Of a stretch of DNA of 64,000 bases, positions 37,048-45,180 are shown piece by piece. The stretch spans positions 1-64,000 of the forward strand of contig ONBB01000017.1 of NCBI GenBank assembly GCA_900315935.1, read 5' to 3'. The DNA is from an uncultured Bacteroidales bacterium. Its GTDB lineage: Bacteria; Bacteroidota; Bacteroidia; Bacteroidales; P3. Within the stretch, counting starts at the first letter, position 1. Each line of letters opens with the position of its first letter. The position numbers and the translations under genes were made by a program. Under the pieces are notes generated by a model. That model was not told the origin of the DNA, ran no database searches, and saw nothing but the letters and a program-made list of their open reading frames with translations.

Positions 37048-37079
37048 CAAAAGTACGAACATTTTGCAGACTGGCCAAA
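37048..37079 (-). promoter_or_regulatory. tRNA-Phe promoter
   Basis: Minus strand: TTTGGCC (37073-37079) and TACTTTTG (37048-37055), the stable-RNA version of the promoter also seen before 16S and tRNA-Cys. Confidence 0.85.
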
Positions 37080-37134
37080 TTTTTTTTTGCCCGAAAACCG
37101 AAAATGAAAACTAAATCCTGATTTTCAACAAGTT

Positions 37135-37782
37135 CTATTCCTCATTTTTTTCACCCTCGGCGGTCTCTTTCTGCTTCGGAGCGAAGAAAAGTTGGTCCAC
37201 CAGGAGCCAAATTACACCTATTGTGATGGCGGCGTCGGCGAAGTTGAAGATGGCACTGAAGAACTCGAAATGCTGTCCGCCGACGAAGGGCATCCACTGC
37301 GGCCAGTCGAGCTCGAAGAGGGGGAAGTAGAACATGTCGACCACCTTGCCCTGCAGCAGCGGCGCATAGCCTCCTTCGGGCGGGAAGAGGGTGGCGACGT
37401 TGTAGTAGCTCTCGTTGAATATCACGCCGTAGAAACAGCAGTCGATGAGGTTGCCCACGGCACCGGCGAGGATGAGCGTCAGGCTGTAGACCAGCGAGCG
37501 GCGCCCGCCCTGACAGATATGGCGCAGGATGAACCACACGATGAGGCCCGAGGCGGCGATGCGGAAGAGGGTAAGGACAATCTTGCCCACCTCGCCACCG
37601 AAGGCCATACCGAAGGCGAAACCCTCGTTCTCGATGAAGTGCAGGCGGCACCAGGAGCCGATCAGCGGTATGTCCTCGCCGATATGCATGTTGGTCTTGA
37701 CCAATATCTTGATTATCTGGTCAATCACGAGGATGGCGGCCACAATGATGGCCACGGTATAGGCTTGTTTGCGTTTATTCAT
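37135..37782 (-). CDS. lspA: lipoprotein signal peptidase (signal peptidase II)
   Basis: 215 aa, inner membrane, four predicted helices. Removes the signal peptide of prolipoproteins after lipidation. Catalytic Asps are D114 (GAVGNLIDC) and D183 (FNFADAAITIG). Longer than the ~160-residue proteobacterial form because of a periplasmic insert (about 120-170) and a charged C-terminal tail ending EGEKNEE, as in Bacteroidetes homologues. Last gene of the receptor 2 operon, overlapping the DUF3109 gene by 8 nt. Clients in the window include both DUF4249 proteins, the rSAM lipoproteins, the kinase at 54 kb and LptC. Confidence 0.96.
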   Translation of the reverse strand: MNKRKQAYTVAIIVAAILVIDQIIKILVKTNMHIGEDIPLIGSWCRLHFIENEGFAFGMAFGGEVGKIVLTLFRIAASGLIVWFILRHICQGGRRSLVYSLTLILAGAVGNLIDCCFYGVIFNESYYNVATLFPPEGGYAPLLQGKVVDMFYFPLFELDWPQWMPFVGGQHFEFFSAIFNFADAAITIGVIWLLVDQLFFAPKQKETAEGEKNEE

Positions 37783-38350
37783 GGCGGTTGGATATTTCTT
37801 GCAATAACTCGTCGTACCACTCCTGGCCGAAGCGGCGGACGAGGGGTTCCTTTAAATAGATGTACAGCGGGTCGCCGTGGGCGTGGGCGCAGCGGCAGAT
37901 GTCCCAGCGGTGGTAGTTGACGGCGGTGAACTCGCCGTAATCCTCCACACGGATGGGATAGAGGTGGCAACTCACCGGCTTGGGGAATTGAGAATTGGAA
38001 ATTGAAAATTGAAAATTGTTGGCGCGGAAAGCCTTTTCAATGGCGCAGAGGGCCAGGTCGCCGTCGTAGGTGATATAGGCGCAGGCACCGCCGGCGATGA
38101 GGGGGGTGCCGAGGTCGCCGTCCTTGTCGCGCACGGCCACACCCTGCCGTTCCACAGTGGCGATTCCCTCGGCGGTCATGTAGGGCCTCACCTCGGGCAG
38201 GATGGCTTCCAATATGGGTACCTCCTCCTCGAGCAGGGGTGCACCGCTGTCGCCGTCGACGCAGCAGGCGCCGCGGCACTCCGTGCAGTCGCAGCAGAAG
38301 CGCTGGTCGGCCACGTCGTCGGAGACTATACTGTTCTTGACTACTATCAT
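37775..38350 (-). CDS. DUF3109 family Cys-rich protein
   Basis: 191 aa, probably cytoplasmic. The N-terminal cluster FCCDCTECRGACCVDGDSG, CAYIT, LALCAIEKAF, SCHLYPIRV and ICRCAHAHG give a Cys/His pattern typical of DUF3109 and suggest metal (Zn or Fe-S) binding; function is unknown. Residues 111-122 (NNFQFSISNSQF) are a heptamer-array insert placed just before the conserved KPVSCHLYP motif. Overlaps the dehydrogenase stop by 4 nt (ATGA). Confidence 0.88.
   Translation of the reverse strand: MIVVKNSIVSDDVADQRFCCDCTECRGACCVDGDSGAPLLEEEVPILEAILPEVRPYMTAEGIATVERQGVAVRDKDGDLGTPLIAGGACAYITYDGDLALCAIEKAFRANNFQFSISNSQFPKPVSCHLYPIRVEDYGEFTAVNYHRWDICRCAHAHGDPLYIYLKEPLVRRFGQEWYDELLQEISNRHE
37986..38020 (-). 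repeat. in-gene 7-bp tandem array (5 units) in the DUF3109 gene
   Basis: Units AATTGAG, AATTGGA, AATTGAA, AATTGAA and AATTGTT. Confidence 0.9.
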
Positions 38351-39315
38351 TTCAATGCTTCGATTATTTTGTCCGCCAGTACGGCAGAGAGTTTATAGTG
38401 CGACTCGACACTCCAGCCCGCCACATGGGGGGTGAGCACCGTCCGGGGCGACTGCATGAGGTAGCGCATGGACTCCGGCACGTCGCCAAGGGCGTCAGCC
38501 TGCATGTTCTCATATTCCAGCACATCGAGGGCGGCGCCGCGCACCTTGCCGCTTTCCAGGCCGGCGACGAGGGCCTCGGTGTCCACCACCGCACCGCGAG
38601 CGGTGTTAATCAAGAAAAAGGGCTTGCGCATGGCAGCGATGAAGGCCGCATCGAGGTAATGGCGGGTCTCGTCGGTGAGGGGCACGTGGAAGGAGACCAC
38701 GTCGGCCTCCTGCTGGAGGAGCGCCAGCGACTCCAATCTTTCTAGAAATTCTAGTTTTTCTAGAAATTCTAGATTTTCTAGAGATTCTAGATTTTCTAGG
38801 TACTTGTCATAGTAGACCACGCGGCAGCCAAAGCCCGAAAGCCTTTTGGCGAAGGCGCGGCCCATGTTGCCAAGACCGATGATGCCCACAGTGAGGCTGC
38901 CCAGCTCCAGGCCACGGTTGGCCTCGCGCCGCCAAAGGCCGCGCCGCACCTCGGCATCGGCTCGGGCAATGTTGTTGAGCAGGGCAAGGAGGAGACCCAC
39001 GGCATGCTCGCCCACGGCGTCGCGGTTGCCCTCGGGGCTGTTGAGGCAGCGTATGCCACGGCTTTCGGCATAAGCCACGTCGATAGTCTCCATGCCGGCC
39101 CCTACCCTGCCGATGCAGCGGAGCGAAGGACAGGCATCGATGAAGGCGCGGTCGACGATAACCTTGCTGCGCACCACCAAGCCGTCGCACCCCTGGGCGG
39201 CACGGAGGAGAGCCTCGCGGTCGAGGTCGGGCTCAAGAAGAACCTCAAAGCCAGCCTCGCGCAGGCGCTGGGGAAGCACCTCGTGGGTGCGGTCGGTGAT
39301 AAGGATGCGGGTCAT
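38347..39315 (-). CDS. D-isomer-specific 2-hydroxyacid dehydrogenase (phosphoglycerate dehydrogenase-like)
   Basis: 322 aa, cytoplasmic, NAD-dependent. Substrate domain with LVVRSKV and GRVGAGMETID; Rossmann motif GIIGLGNMGRAFAKRL; catalytic Arg in NTARGAVVD, Glu in DVLEYEN and His in LTPHVAGW. Lacks the ACT/regulatory domain of long SerA forms. Residues 172-192 (LENLESLENLEFLEKLEFLE and following) are a 9-bp tandem array just after the first Rossmann helix pair, a likely surface loop. It could act in serine synthesis or as another 2-hydroxyacid reductase. Overlaps both neighbours by 4 nt inside the receptor 2 operon. Confidence 0.92.
   Translation of the reverse strand: MTRILITDRTHEVLPQRLREAGFEVLLEPDLDREALLRAAQGCDGLVVRSKVIVDRAFIDACPSLRCIGRVGAGMETIDVAYAESRGIRCLNSPEGNRDAVGEHAVGLLLALLNNIARADAEVRRGLWRREANRGLELGSLTVGIIGLGNMGRAFAKRLSGFGCRVVYYDKYLENLESLENLEFLEKLEFLERLESLALLQQEADVVSFHVPLTDETRHYLDAAFIAAMRKPFFLINTARGAVVDTEALVAGLESGKVRGAALDVLEYENMQADALGDVPESMRYLMQSPRTVLTPHVAGWSVESHYKLSAVLADKIIEALK
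38741..38800 (-). repeat. in-gene 9-bp tandem array (6 and a part units) in the dehydrogenase gene
   Basis: Units TCTAGAAAT, TCTAGTTTT, TCTAGATTT and TCTAGAGAT. Each carries a CTAG core, as at 11115-11159 in an unrelated gene. Encodes a Leu-Glu-rich amphipathic stretch. Confidence 0.93.
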
Positions 39316-40211
39316 TGCGAAACAGGGATTGGGACAAGGATTCGGTTGCGGGCACCAAAGATGCCGATGCCGCCATCGATATTGGTGTGCACCTGCACGG
39401 GTTCGGCAAAAAGATCTTCAAACGAGTCGCCATCCATGCTGGTGGTGAGTTCATAGAGGTAGCGGTCGCGCGAGTAGGAAGTGATTTCCAGCAGGGCCTC
39501 CGTATTTCTGTAGTGCAATTCCGGTGCAATCTCCACCACATGGCTCTGTCCGTTGAAATAGTCGTCGGTGAAATAGAGGACTTTGTCGAACACCTCGCCG
39601 GGATTGTCGCCATCAAGAATCGACCCCACATCCCCGGCACCAGTGAGCATGTAGTCGTTGCACGTGAAGTACCGATAACTATCCTCGCAATGCCGCACAC
39701 CATCCCACTCATAGCACTCGCGCTCAATGACACGGACGACATAGAAGTTATCCTCGCCTGCAGGGTCGTTGAGCGTGAAGCGCACGGAGTAGGTACGGTC
39801 ATTATCTTCGTTGGCAGTTAAAGTAGCCTGCATGTTGTCCACACTGGCCGGCGAGGGTACGGTGGTGGCAGAGGTTACGGTGCCGTGGTCCGGGACCTGC
39901 ACCTGCAGGGCGAGGTGGTCGCCCACGCGGGGACGGTAGTCAAAAACATAGCGTCCATTGGCAGACGGGGTGGCAGTGGCTTCTGTGCTGCCGTTCACCA
40001 GGAGGGTTACCACGGCGTTATCGATGGTACGGAACGGCTGCGATGAAAGGAAGAAGCGGCTAAACGAGAGGCGCAGCGAGAGGACGCTGTCGGGTTCCAC
40101 ACATGACATGACCACCACATTGGGGTCCTGTTGCTCAAAATCTATATCAAGATCCTTGGTGCAGGCACCAAGCAGGAGCGCTATTGCGAATAGGGAAAGA
40201 TATTTCTTCAT
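39312..40211 (-). CDS. DUF4249 family lipoprotein (TonB-receptor partner 2)
   Basis: 299 aa. MKKYLSLFAIALLLGAC is a typical lipoprotein signal. DUF4249 features: VVVMSCVEPDSVLSLRLSFS near residue 35, AVVTLLVNG, YRPRVGDHLALQV, and a C-terminal block VHTNIDGGIGIFGA that matches the family end. Lies 6 bp after receptor 2, from which it is probably co-translated, and overlaps the dehydrogenase start by 4 nt. Paralogous in position and type to 18504-19478, but here the signal peptide is ordinary rather than repeat-derived. Confidence 0.88.
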   Translation of the reverse strand: MKKYLSLFAIALLLGACTKDLDIDFEQQDPNVVVMSCVEPDSVLSLRLSFSRFFLSSQPFRTIDNAVVTLLVNGSTEATATPSANGRYVFDYRPRVGDHLALQVQVPDHGTVTSATTVPSPASVDNMQATLTANEDNDRTYSVRFTLNDPAGEDNFYVVRVIERECYEWDGVRHCEDSYRYFTCNDYMLTGAGDVGSILDGDNPGEVFDKVLYFTDDYFNGQSHVVEIAPELHYRNTEALLEITSYSRDRYLYELTTSMDGDSFEDLFAEPVQVHTNIDGGIGIFGARNRILVPIPVSQ

Positions 40212-40217
40212 AAGGCA

Positions 40218-42722
40218 CTAGAATTTATATATGTATGAAACCGAAGGTATGATGGGGAAAATCGAAAGCTGCTTGAGCACGGGCGTAGAGCGATAGCCCT
40301 CGCCTCCGCCACCATAAGTCTCCTTGTAGCCAGGATAGACGAAGAAGGGATTTTGGCGGTTGTAGAGGTTGTAGACGCTGATATTCCAGGTGCGCACACC
40401 ACGCTTCTTCTGCTTGTGGAAGTTGACGCTGAGGTCCATGCGGTGGTAGGCAGGCATGCGGAAATTGTTGCGCGACTCTATATAGTCATAGGTGCGACCC
40501 ACCGTCTGCCCAGGATGCCAGTCGCTCTCTTCCTCACCTTCAAACTGTTGCATGGCCAAGGTGGCGGTGTTGCCAGTGGCGAAGACCCACGTAAGGCCGC
40601 AGTCGAAGCGGTCGCTGGGCTTGTATTGCAAGGTGATGGAGATGTCATGGATGCGGTCGTACTTGGCGGGGAACTCGCGGCCGTCGTTGAGCTGGGGGAA
40701 GGTGCGGAGGGTGCGGCTCAGCGTGTAGCCCACCCAGCCACTGAACTTGCCCACCGTCTTCTGCGCCAGCAGCTCGACACCATAGGCACGGCCGTCGCCG
40801 AGGCATACCTTGTTCTCCCAGCCTGCGCTGGAGCCGAAGAAACTGCTGCCGGGCAGGTACTCCATGAGGTTGTGCATCCACTTGTAGTAGCCCTCCACGG
40901 AGAAGTCGATACCCCAACGGGTGTAGAACAGCCCGGCGGCCACCTGGTGGCTACCCATCGGCGGGATGCGCTTGGTAACGGGCACCCACAGGTCGGTGGG
41001 GAGGCTGATATTGGAGGTGGAGAGGAGGTGGAGGTACTGGGTCATGTAAGCGTAGCCGGCCTTGAGCGAGAGGTCGTCGGTGAGCATGAAGCGGCCACTG
41101 AAGCGCGGCTGCAGCGAGGGATAGAAGGTGCCCTGCACCAGGAAGCCCGCTGCGGCGAGGCCGGCATTAAGCTTGAGGCTTTCGGTGAGGCTCCAGTCGT
41201 CCTCGGCATAGAGGGTGAACTCCTGGGCGTGCACACGGCTTTCGCCCAGGGTAGTGTCGACAGACTGCATGCCGGTGGCCGACATCTTATAGCCGGCCAC
41301 CTCGGGACGGAAGATGTGGTGGGTGGCCACGCCGCCGAAACGGATGTTGTGCTCGGGGCGTGGCGAATAGTCGAAGTCGGCACGCGCCGTGATATCGTGG
41401 ATACCCGAGCGGAAGTTCACCTCAGCCTCTTCGTGTTCGCTGATGCCGGAAAAGTTGTTGTCCAACTCCATACCCATCGAGAGGCGGTTGCGGTAGCGGG
41501 TGTAGGCGCCCGTAACATTGAGGAAGAGCTGGGGGGTGAGCTCATAGTTCCAACGGACGGCGGCGGCCAGGTTACCCCAGGCGTAGCGCATTTTGATATA
41601 CTCGTTGTACTTGTAGCCGTCGTAGTTGCTCTCGCGATAGCGGATGCGCGCATAGACGGCATCGTCGCCCGAGTAGAGTGAGGCGTAGAGGCGGCTGCGG
41701 TCATTGAACTTGTGCGTCAGCTTGGCGTTGAGGTCATAGAAGTAGTAGCCCGCATTGAATCTTTCGGCATCGGCCTCGCTGGCGGCCACAAGCAGAAGCG
41801 GCTGGAGGAGCAGGTCGCCATAGGTGCGGCGCAAGGAGAGGCTCATCGTGGTCTGTTCCTTCACTATCGGACCCTCGATGCTGAACTTGGCGGCAATGGC
41901 ACCGATGGAGGCCGAGCCGTGCCACTCGCGGTCGTTGCCGTTGTTGGTGGCGATGTCGAGGACACTGGAGATGCGGCCCGAGAAGCGGGCGGGGAAGGAG
42001 CCCTTGTAGAGCGTTACGTTCTTGATGGCGTCGCTGTTGAAGGCGGAGAAGAAGCCGCCCAGGTGGTTGACGTTGTAGAGAGGTACGCCGTCGAGAAGGA
42101 ACAGGTTCTCGTCGGGGCCGCCGCCACGGACATAGATGCCGCTGGTGCCTTCGGTGCCGCTCTGTACACCGGGCAGGAGCTGGATGGCCTTCAGCACGTC
42201 GGCCTCGCCGAAGAGCACAGGCACCAGCTTGATCTGCTCCACCGGCAGCTCTACGGCGCTCATTTGGCTCATGGTGGGGGCGGTAACGCGCTCGGCGGTG
42301 ATGACCACCTCGTCGAGGTCGACGGCAGGTTCCAACCTCACGTTGAGGCGGGGATTGGCATTGAGCTCCACGGTGTGGTACTGCGCCTTGTAGCCGATGA
42401 AGCTGATGCGTAGCTGGGCCGAGGCGACGCCGGGGGTGAGCGAGTAGCGGCCGTGGGCGTCGGTAACGGTGCCCTTGCCGGTGGCGGTCTCCAGGACGGT
42501 GGCGCCAATCAACGTCTCGCCGGTGCGGCTGTCGGTGATGGTGCCGGAGACGGTCTGGGCGTGGAGAGTGGAAAGTGGAAAGTGGAAAGTGGAAAGCAGA
42601 AACAGCAGTAGCCACACACTAGGCACTTTCAAGGCAAATCCTAGGGGTTCCCTAGGGCCGTTCTTCGTCTGTTCTTCGTCTGTTCTTCGTCTGTCCCTCG
42701 GTCGGGAGACCCCTTCCGCCAT
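40218..42722 (-). CDS. TonB-dependent outer-membrane receptor 2
   Basis: About 834 aa. Carboxypeptidase-regulatory-like domain (TVSGTITDSRTGETLIGATV), plug (LFGEADVLKAIQLLPGVQ, GGGPDENLFLLDGVPLYN), barrel ending SVSYIYKF. Closely similar to receptor 1. The open frame extends to 42782, but the -7 box at 42736-42743 means the ATG at 42722 (MAEGVSRP) is the earliest sensible start; its charged n-region (RRRTDEEQTKNGPRE) is itself an 11-bp tandem array, so a GTG at the VPSVWLLLFLL segment is an alternative. The signal-peptide core (STFHFPLSTLHAQ) is a heptamer array. Heads the operon receptor-DUF4249-dehydrogenase-DUF3109-lspA. Confidence 0.92.
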   Translation of the reverse strand: MAEGVSRPRDRRRTDEEQTKNGPREPLGFALKVPSVWLLLFLLSTFHFPLSTLHAQTVSGTITDSRTGETLIGATVLETATGKGTVTDAHGRYSLTPGVASAQLRISFIGYKAQYHTVELNANPRLNVRLEPAVDLDEVVITAERVTAPTMSQMSAVELPVEQIKLVPVLFGEADVLKAIQLLPGVQSGTEGTSGIYVRGGGPDENLFLLDGVPLYNVNHLGGFFSAFNSDAIKNVTLYKGSFPARFSGRISSVLDIATNNGNDREWHGSASIGAIAAKFSIEGPIVKEQTTMSLSLRRTYGDLLLQPLLLVAASEADAERFNAGYYFYDLNAKLTHKFNDRSRLYASLYSGDDAVYARIRYRESNYDGYKYNEYIKMRYAWGNLAAAVRWNYELTPQLFLNVTGAYTRYRNRLSMGMELDNNFSGISEHEEAEVNFRSGIHDITARADFDYSPRPEHNIRFGGVATHHIFRPEVAGYKMSATGMQSVDTTLGESRVHAQEFTLYAEDDWSLTESLKLNAGLAAAGFLVQGTFYPSLQPRFSGRFMLTDDLSLKAGYAYMTQYLHLLSTSNISLPTDLWVPVTKRIPPMGSHQVAAGLFYTRWGIDFSVEGYYKWMHNLMEYLPGSSFFGSSAGWENKVCLGDGRAYGVELLAQKTVGKFSGWVGYTLSRTLRTFPQLNDGREFPAKYDRIHDISITLQYKPSDRFDCGLTWVFATGNTATLAMQQFEGEEESDWHPGQTVGRTYDYIESRNNFRMPAYHRMDLSVNFHKQKKRGVRTWNISVYNLYNRQNPFFVYPGYKETYGGGGEGYRSTPVLKQLSIFPIIPSVSYIYKF
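42561..42602 (-). repeat. in-gene 7-bp tandem array (6 units) forming a signal peptide
   Basis: Units GTGGAGA, four GTGGAAA and GCAGAAA. On the coding strand they give the hydrophobic core and cleavage region of receptor 2's signal peptide. Confidence 0.92.
42661..42693 (-). repeat. 11-bp tandem array (3 exact units) at the 5' end of receptor 2
   Basis: TTCTTCGTCTG three times, perfect. Preceded on its left by AGGGGTTCCCTAGGG, which resembles the GGGGTTCTCTA units of G-rich element copy 6. Confidence 0.92.
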
Positions 42723-42735
42723 CCGAATCGTGGTG

Positions 42736-42767
42736 CAAAGATACGGTTTTTTTCTGGATTGTGCAAG
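42736..42767 (-). promoter_or_regulatory. promoter of the receptor 2-lspA operon
   Basis: Minus strand: TTGCAC (about 42761-42767) and TATCTTTG (42736-42743). The ATG at 42722 is 13 nt past the box, so the leader is very short. Confidence 0.78.
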
Positions 42768-42810
42768 GGAAAAAATCATCATGGTTATATCTTGGTGGTT
42801 TTCAGGTAGA

Positions 42811-43776
42811 TTAGTTTATGATAGCCTCGTTCTCCTCTTCGTATTGGCGGTCTAGATCGCTTTTGCGGCGACGGTTCTTCGGGTGCTGGTGCTCGCGGAT
42901 GGTCTCGCCGGCCACGATGCCGGTGGGGACCGCAATGATGGAATAACCCAGCAGCATGACAATCACAGCCAGGAAGCGGCCGGCCGAGGTCATCGGCGTA
43001 ACGTCGCCATAGCCCACCGTGGTGATGGTTACCACCGCCCAGTAGATGCCGGCGGGGATACTCTTGAAGGCCGGATTCTCCTCGCCTTCAATCGAGTACA
43101 TCAGCGCGCCCAATATGACCGCCGCCACCAGCACGAAGAGCATGAAGATGAATATCTTGATGGCGCTGGCACGCAGGGCGTTGAGCAGGTGGAAGGTCTC
43201 GCGCTGGAAGCGTTCGAGCTTGAAAATGCGGAAGATGCGCATCACACGCAGCAACCGCAGCACCGTCAGCGCCTGCATCGTGGGGAAGAAGAGGCTGAGA
43301 TAAGCCGGGAAGATGGAGAGGAAGTCGATGATACCCCAGAAGGAGAGCGCGTATTTCATCGGCCGCTTGAGGCAGTAGATGCGTAGGTAGTACTCGAAGG
43401 TGAAGACGATGGTGAAGCCCCACTCGAGGGTCTTGAAGATGACGAAACTCCACGTGCGGTGGGCGCCCGAGGTCATGGTGGAGGTGGTGCCGGTAACGCT
43501 GTCGACCACCAACAGGATGATATTCAACACGATAAGCACCAGCAGCCATACATCGAACTTCTTGCCGGCCGGGGTGTCGGACTTGAAGATGATCTCGAAA
43601 ATCTGCTTCTTGGTGAGCGAGCGGTACTTAGTGGGCATCAGCCACTCGAAGAGTATCTTGTGCATCACACGGCCGATGGCATCGACCACGCGGTTGGCCT
43701 TGCCGAGCCAGTCCACCGCAGCCAGCCGTTGTCCCACGCGGCGGAAGAAGTCGAATATGCTGTCTGTCAGTCTCAT
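42811..43776 (-). CDS. voltage-gated-type potassium channel
   Basis: 321 aa, inner membrane, six helices plus pore loop. Selectivity filter TTVGYGD at 252-258; S4-like helix LRLLRVMRIFRIFKLERF (172-190) with Arg about every third residue; S1-S3 at about 76-165. Long soluble N-terminus (about 70 residues) and a basic C-terminal tail. Passive K+ conduction, possibly voltage sensitive. Lies 13 bp after the M16 peptidase and is probably co-transcribed. Confidence 0.94.
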   Translation of the reverse strand: MRLTDSIFDFFRRVGQRLAAVDWLGKANRVVDAIGRVMHKILFEWLMPTKYRSLTKKQIFEIIFKSDTPAGKKFDVWLLVLIVLNIILLVVDSVTGTTSTMTSGAHRTWSFVIFKTLEWGFTIVFTFEYYLRIYCLKRPMKYALSFWGIIDFLSIFPAYLSLFFPTMQALTVLRLLRVMRIFRIFKLERFQRETFHLLNALRASAIKIFIFMLFVLVAAVILGALMYSIEGEENPAFKSIPAGIYWAVVTITTVGYGDVTPMTSAGRFLAVIVMLLGYSIIAVPTGIVAGETIREHQHPKNRRRKSDLDRQYEEENEAIIN

Positions 43777-43789
43777 GGCGGCAATATTC

Positions 43790-45040
43790 CTAGTTCTTAA
43801 TAATCAAGAGATTCTCGTGCTGCGGGTCGAACAGGTGCTGTGCGGCACGCTGCAGCCGGGCGGGGCTGACGGCATGGTAGAGCGAGGGCTCGCTGTTGAC
43901 CCACTCGGTGCAACCAAGCCATGTGTTGTAGGCGAGGGCGAAGGCGCGGTCGGCGGCCTTGTACTGCGAGTAGGCGTGCGTTACCTCGTACTTGCCCTGC
44001 ACCTTGCGGAGCTCCTCCTCCCCCACCCCGTGGGCGGCCAGGCCGGCCACCTCGGCGCGGATGGCCTCGGCGGCATCTTCTATGTCGATGCCGTCGAGCA
44101 GTTTGGCGCTGACCAGCAGCAGCCCCGGGCCGGCGTCGCCGGTAATGAAGGCGTCGACCTCGGAGAAGAGGCGGTTGGGGCGTACCAGGCGGTTGTAGAA
44201 GCGGCTCGACTTGCCGTTGCCGAGCAAGTCGGAGATGAGGTCGCAGGCGCGGAAGTCGTCGGATAAGCGGTCGCACATGGGCCACGCCATGTAAAGCGCC
44301 GTGGCGGGCACCAGGCGCTGCGCTTCCTGCCGGCGCGCCGACTCCTGCACAGGCTCGGCGGCATAGGAGCGCTCGGCGGCATAGGGGCGGTCGCCCTCCC
44401 AGCGGCTTCCGGAACAGCGCCAGGCGCGTTCCACCTCGCGGATGATGGCCTCGTGGCTCATCGGCGCCGCGATGGCAAGCACCGCATTGTCAGCACGGTA
44501 GAAACGGCGGTGGAAGGCGGTAACATCCTCCAGGGTGGCCTCGCTGACGTGCCGTATGTCGGCTCCGATGGTGGGCCAGCGGTAGGGGTGCACCGTGTAG
44601 CACAAGGGGCGCATCATGAGCCACATGTCGCCATAGGGGCGGTTCATGTAGCGCTGGTTGTACTCCTCGGTAACCACATGCTGCTGGACCTCGAGAGCCT
44701 TCTGCGTGAGCGAGAGTCCCTCCATGCGGTCGGCCTCAAGCATCAGGGCCGTCGGCAGTCCCTGTGCGGGAAGGGTGATGTAGTAGTTGGTGATATCGTT
44801 ATTGGTGGAGGCGTTGTTCTCGCCGCCGAGTGACGAGACCACGGCGTCGAAGTCGGGCACCCGCTCGGTACCGCCGAACATCAGGTGCTCGAACAGATGG
44901 GCGAAACCGGTGCGCGAAGGGTCCTCGTCGCGCGCACCCACGTTGTAGAGCAGGTTGACCGTGGCCAACGGTGTGTCCCACGCCTCGTGGGTCAACACCA
45001 CCAAACCATTGTCCAGTATATATTTCTGATACGTTATCAT
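43790..45040 (-). CDS. M16 family zinc peptidase (insulinase/processing-peptidase type)
   Basis: 416 aa. Inverted zinc motif HLFEH at 48-52 with the distal Glu in TEEYNQRY about 77 residues later; N-terminal catalytic half plus the inactive homologous half (RLFSEVDAFITGDAGPGLLL). No signal peptide, so probably cytoplasmic or without a classical export route. I start at ATG 45040 (MITYQKYILDNGLVVL), the usual N-terminus; an upstream TTG at 45052 lies between the promoter and this ATG and is unlikely. Confidence 0.93.
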   Translation of the reverse strand: MITYQKYILDNGLVVLTHEAWDTPLATVNLLYNVGARDEDPSRTGFAHLFEHLMFGGTERVPDFDAVVSSLGGENNASTNNDITNYYITLPAQGLPTALMLEADRMEGLSLTQKALEVQQHVVTEEYNQRYMNRPYGDMWLMMRPLCYTVHPYRWPTIGADIRHVSEATLEDVTAFHRRFYRADNAVLAIAAPMSHEAIIREVERAWRCSGSRWEGDRPYAAERSYAAEPVQESARRQEAQRLVPATALYMAWPMCDRLSDDFRACDLISDLLGNGKSSRFYNRLVRPNRLFSEVDAFITGDAGPGLLLVSAKLLDGIDIEDAAEAIRAEVAGLAAHGVGEEELRKVQGKYEVTHAYSQYKAADRAFALAYNTWLGCTEWVNSEPSLYHAVSPARLQRAAQHLFDPQHENLLIIKN

Positions 45041-45056
45041 ACCTAAAACCAAACTG

Positions 45057-45088
45057 CAAAGATACGCAAAAAAAACGATATGGCAAAA
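45057..45088 (-). promoter_or_regulatory. promoter of the M16 peptidase-K+ channel unit
   Basis: Minus strand: TTTTGCC (about 45082-45088), then TATCTTTG (45057-45064). About 17 nt from the box to the ATG, so a leader of roughly 10 nt. Confidence 0.82.
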
Positions 45089-45180
45089 TTTATTTCACCC
45101 ACCACGCAAAACAACATCCGCGGCGATGCCCACACGGAGCCTGCCGGATGCCTTTCCATTATGGCACAATAGTGGACAAA

